Below, in pieces: positions 63,893 to 64,000 of a DNA stretch of 64,000 bases (within the stretch, counting starts at the first letter, position 1; each line of letters begins with the position of its first letter). The translations under genes and the position numbers were made by a program. The stretch spans positions 62,001-126,000 of the forward strand of contig JAFDZA010000013.1 in the NCBI GenBank assembly GCA_018267135.1, read 5' to 3'. The notes under the pieces are model-generated. The model ran no database searches. It worked only from the letters and a program-made list of their open reading frames with translations, and was not told where the DNA came from. The DNA is from Bacteroidota bacterium (GTDB lineage: Bacteria; Bacteroidota; Bacteroidia; Cytophagales; Cyclobacteriaceae).

Positions 63893-64000
63893 AAACGGCT
63901 GCCCAAACCATTTCATTTGTATTTCATCCGCTCTTGATGGCTACCTACCTCGTGCTGACACTGGGCTCTTTCTTCCCAACTTTACTTATGGTTCAGCCCC
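63889..64000 (+). CDS. Membrane protein, 3' part beyond the window
   Basis: An open frame from a GTG at 63889, overlapping the rpoN stop (GTGA), to the window end: 37 codons. The product starts with one membrane-type helix (ISFVFHPLLMATYLVL) and a second hydrophobic stretch. I associate this start with a short PAP2-like or unknown membrane family of Bacteroidota, but too little is visible to name it. Confidence 0.55.
   Translation, partial: MKTAAQTISFVFHPLLMATYLVLTLGSFFPTLLMVQP

Noticed and set aside
1-64000. CRISPR arrays, rRNA or tRNA genes, phage genes
   Set aside because: No regularly spaced repeats, no rRNA-like conserved blocks and no phage structural genes were recognised. tRNA genes cannot be fully excluded without a covariance search.

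Overview
The window reads as chromosomal DNA of a member of the Bacteroidota, most likely a Cytophagales- or Chitinophagales-type bacterium. The signs are a SusC/SusD pair with surface lipoproteins, a DUF4835 (PorD-like, type IX secretion associated) gene in a bamD-rpoZ-coaBC-DUF4835-recN cluster, an IPExxxVDY protein next to pyruvate kinase, an acpP-fabF-rnc cluster, GSCFA, DUF4199, DUF502 and DUF5690 proteins, many lipobox signals and no obvious Shine-Dalgarno sites. I recognised no rRNA, tRNA, CRISPR array or intact insertion sequence, but I could not run covariance or repeat searches.

Layout. 1-9.7 kb: TauE/SafE permease (cut by the left edge), Xaa-Pro aminopeptidase, FMN reductase, tilS, and an ileS-lspA-fRMsr operon. 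9.7-16.9 kb: a leftward six-gene run (GSCFA protein, DUF255 thioredoxin-like protein, GH29 fucosidase, GT39-like glycosyltransferase, GtrA, TylF-like methyltransferase). 16.9-24.6 kb: housekeeping genes (exodeoxyribonuclease III, rnc, fabF, acpP, IPExxxVDY, pyk, an RqcH/NFACT protein, an MBL hydrolase). 24.6-28.3 kb: an accessory patch with an inverted-repeat block, an orphan membrane protein and a ParD/ParE module placed between a diverged 15-codon copy of the miaA start and the full miaA. 28.3-35.3 kb: a species-specific surface-lipoprotein cluster, a membrane protein-histidine kinase-response regulator cassette, and decayed marR and tolC remnants.

35.3-51.6 kb: a phosphodiesterase-like enzyme and a DUF5690 transporter, then a polysaccharide utilisation locus (PUL). 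In order of transcription the PUL runs: a membrane regulator, SusC, SusD, a LamG lipoprotein, a terminator, a glycoamylase-family (PF10091/GH144-like) lipoprotein and a GH3 beta-glucosidase. A second PF10091 lipoprotein is divergent from the regulator. The enzyme set suggests a beta-glucan, possibly beta-1,2-glucan. 51.6-64 kb: CadD-like transporter, recN, DUF4835, coaBC, rpoZ, bamD, OstA-like protein, M28 peptidase, ferric-reductase-like protein, asnS, rpoN and a membrane protein cut by the right edge.

The most interesting object is the PUL regulator at 48258-50147. It joins a periplasmic 7TMR-DISM sensor, seven membrane helices and a coiled coil to a C-terminal zinc ribbon that resembles the DNA-binding N-terminus of IS1595-family transposases, without the transposase catalytic domain. 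A perfect 18-bp palindrome lies about 70 bp upstream of the susC start and is a candidate operator. Other items worth a look are the miaA/toxin-antitoxin junction, the marR/tolC deletion scar, and a CoaBC with two usual active-site residues replaced.
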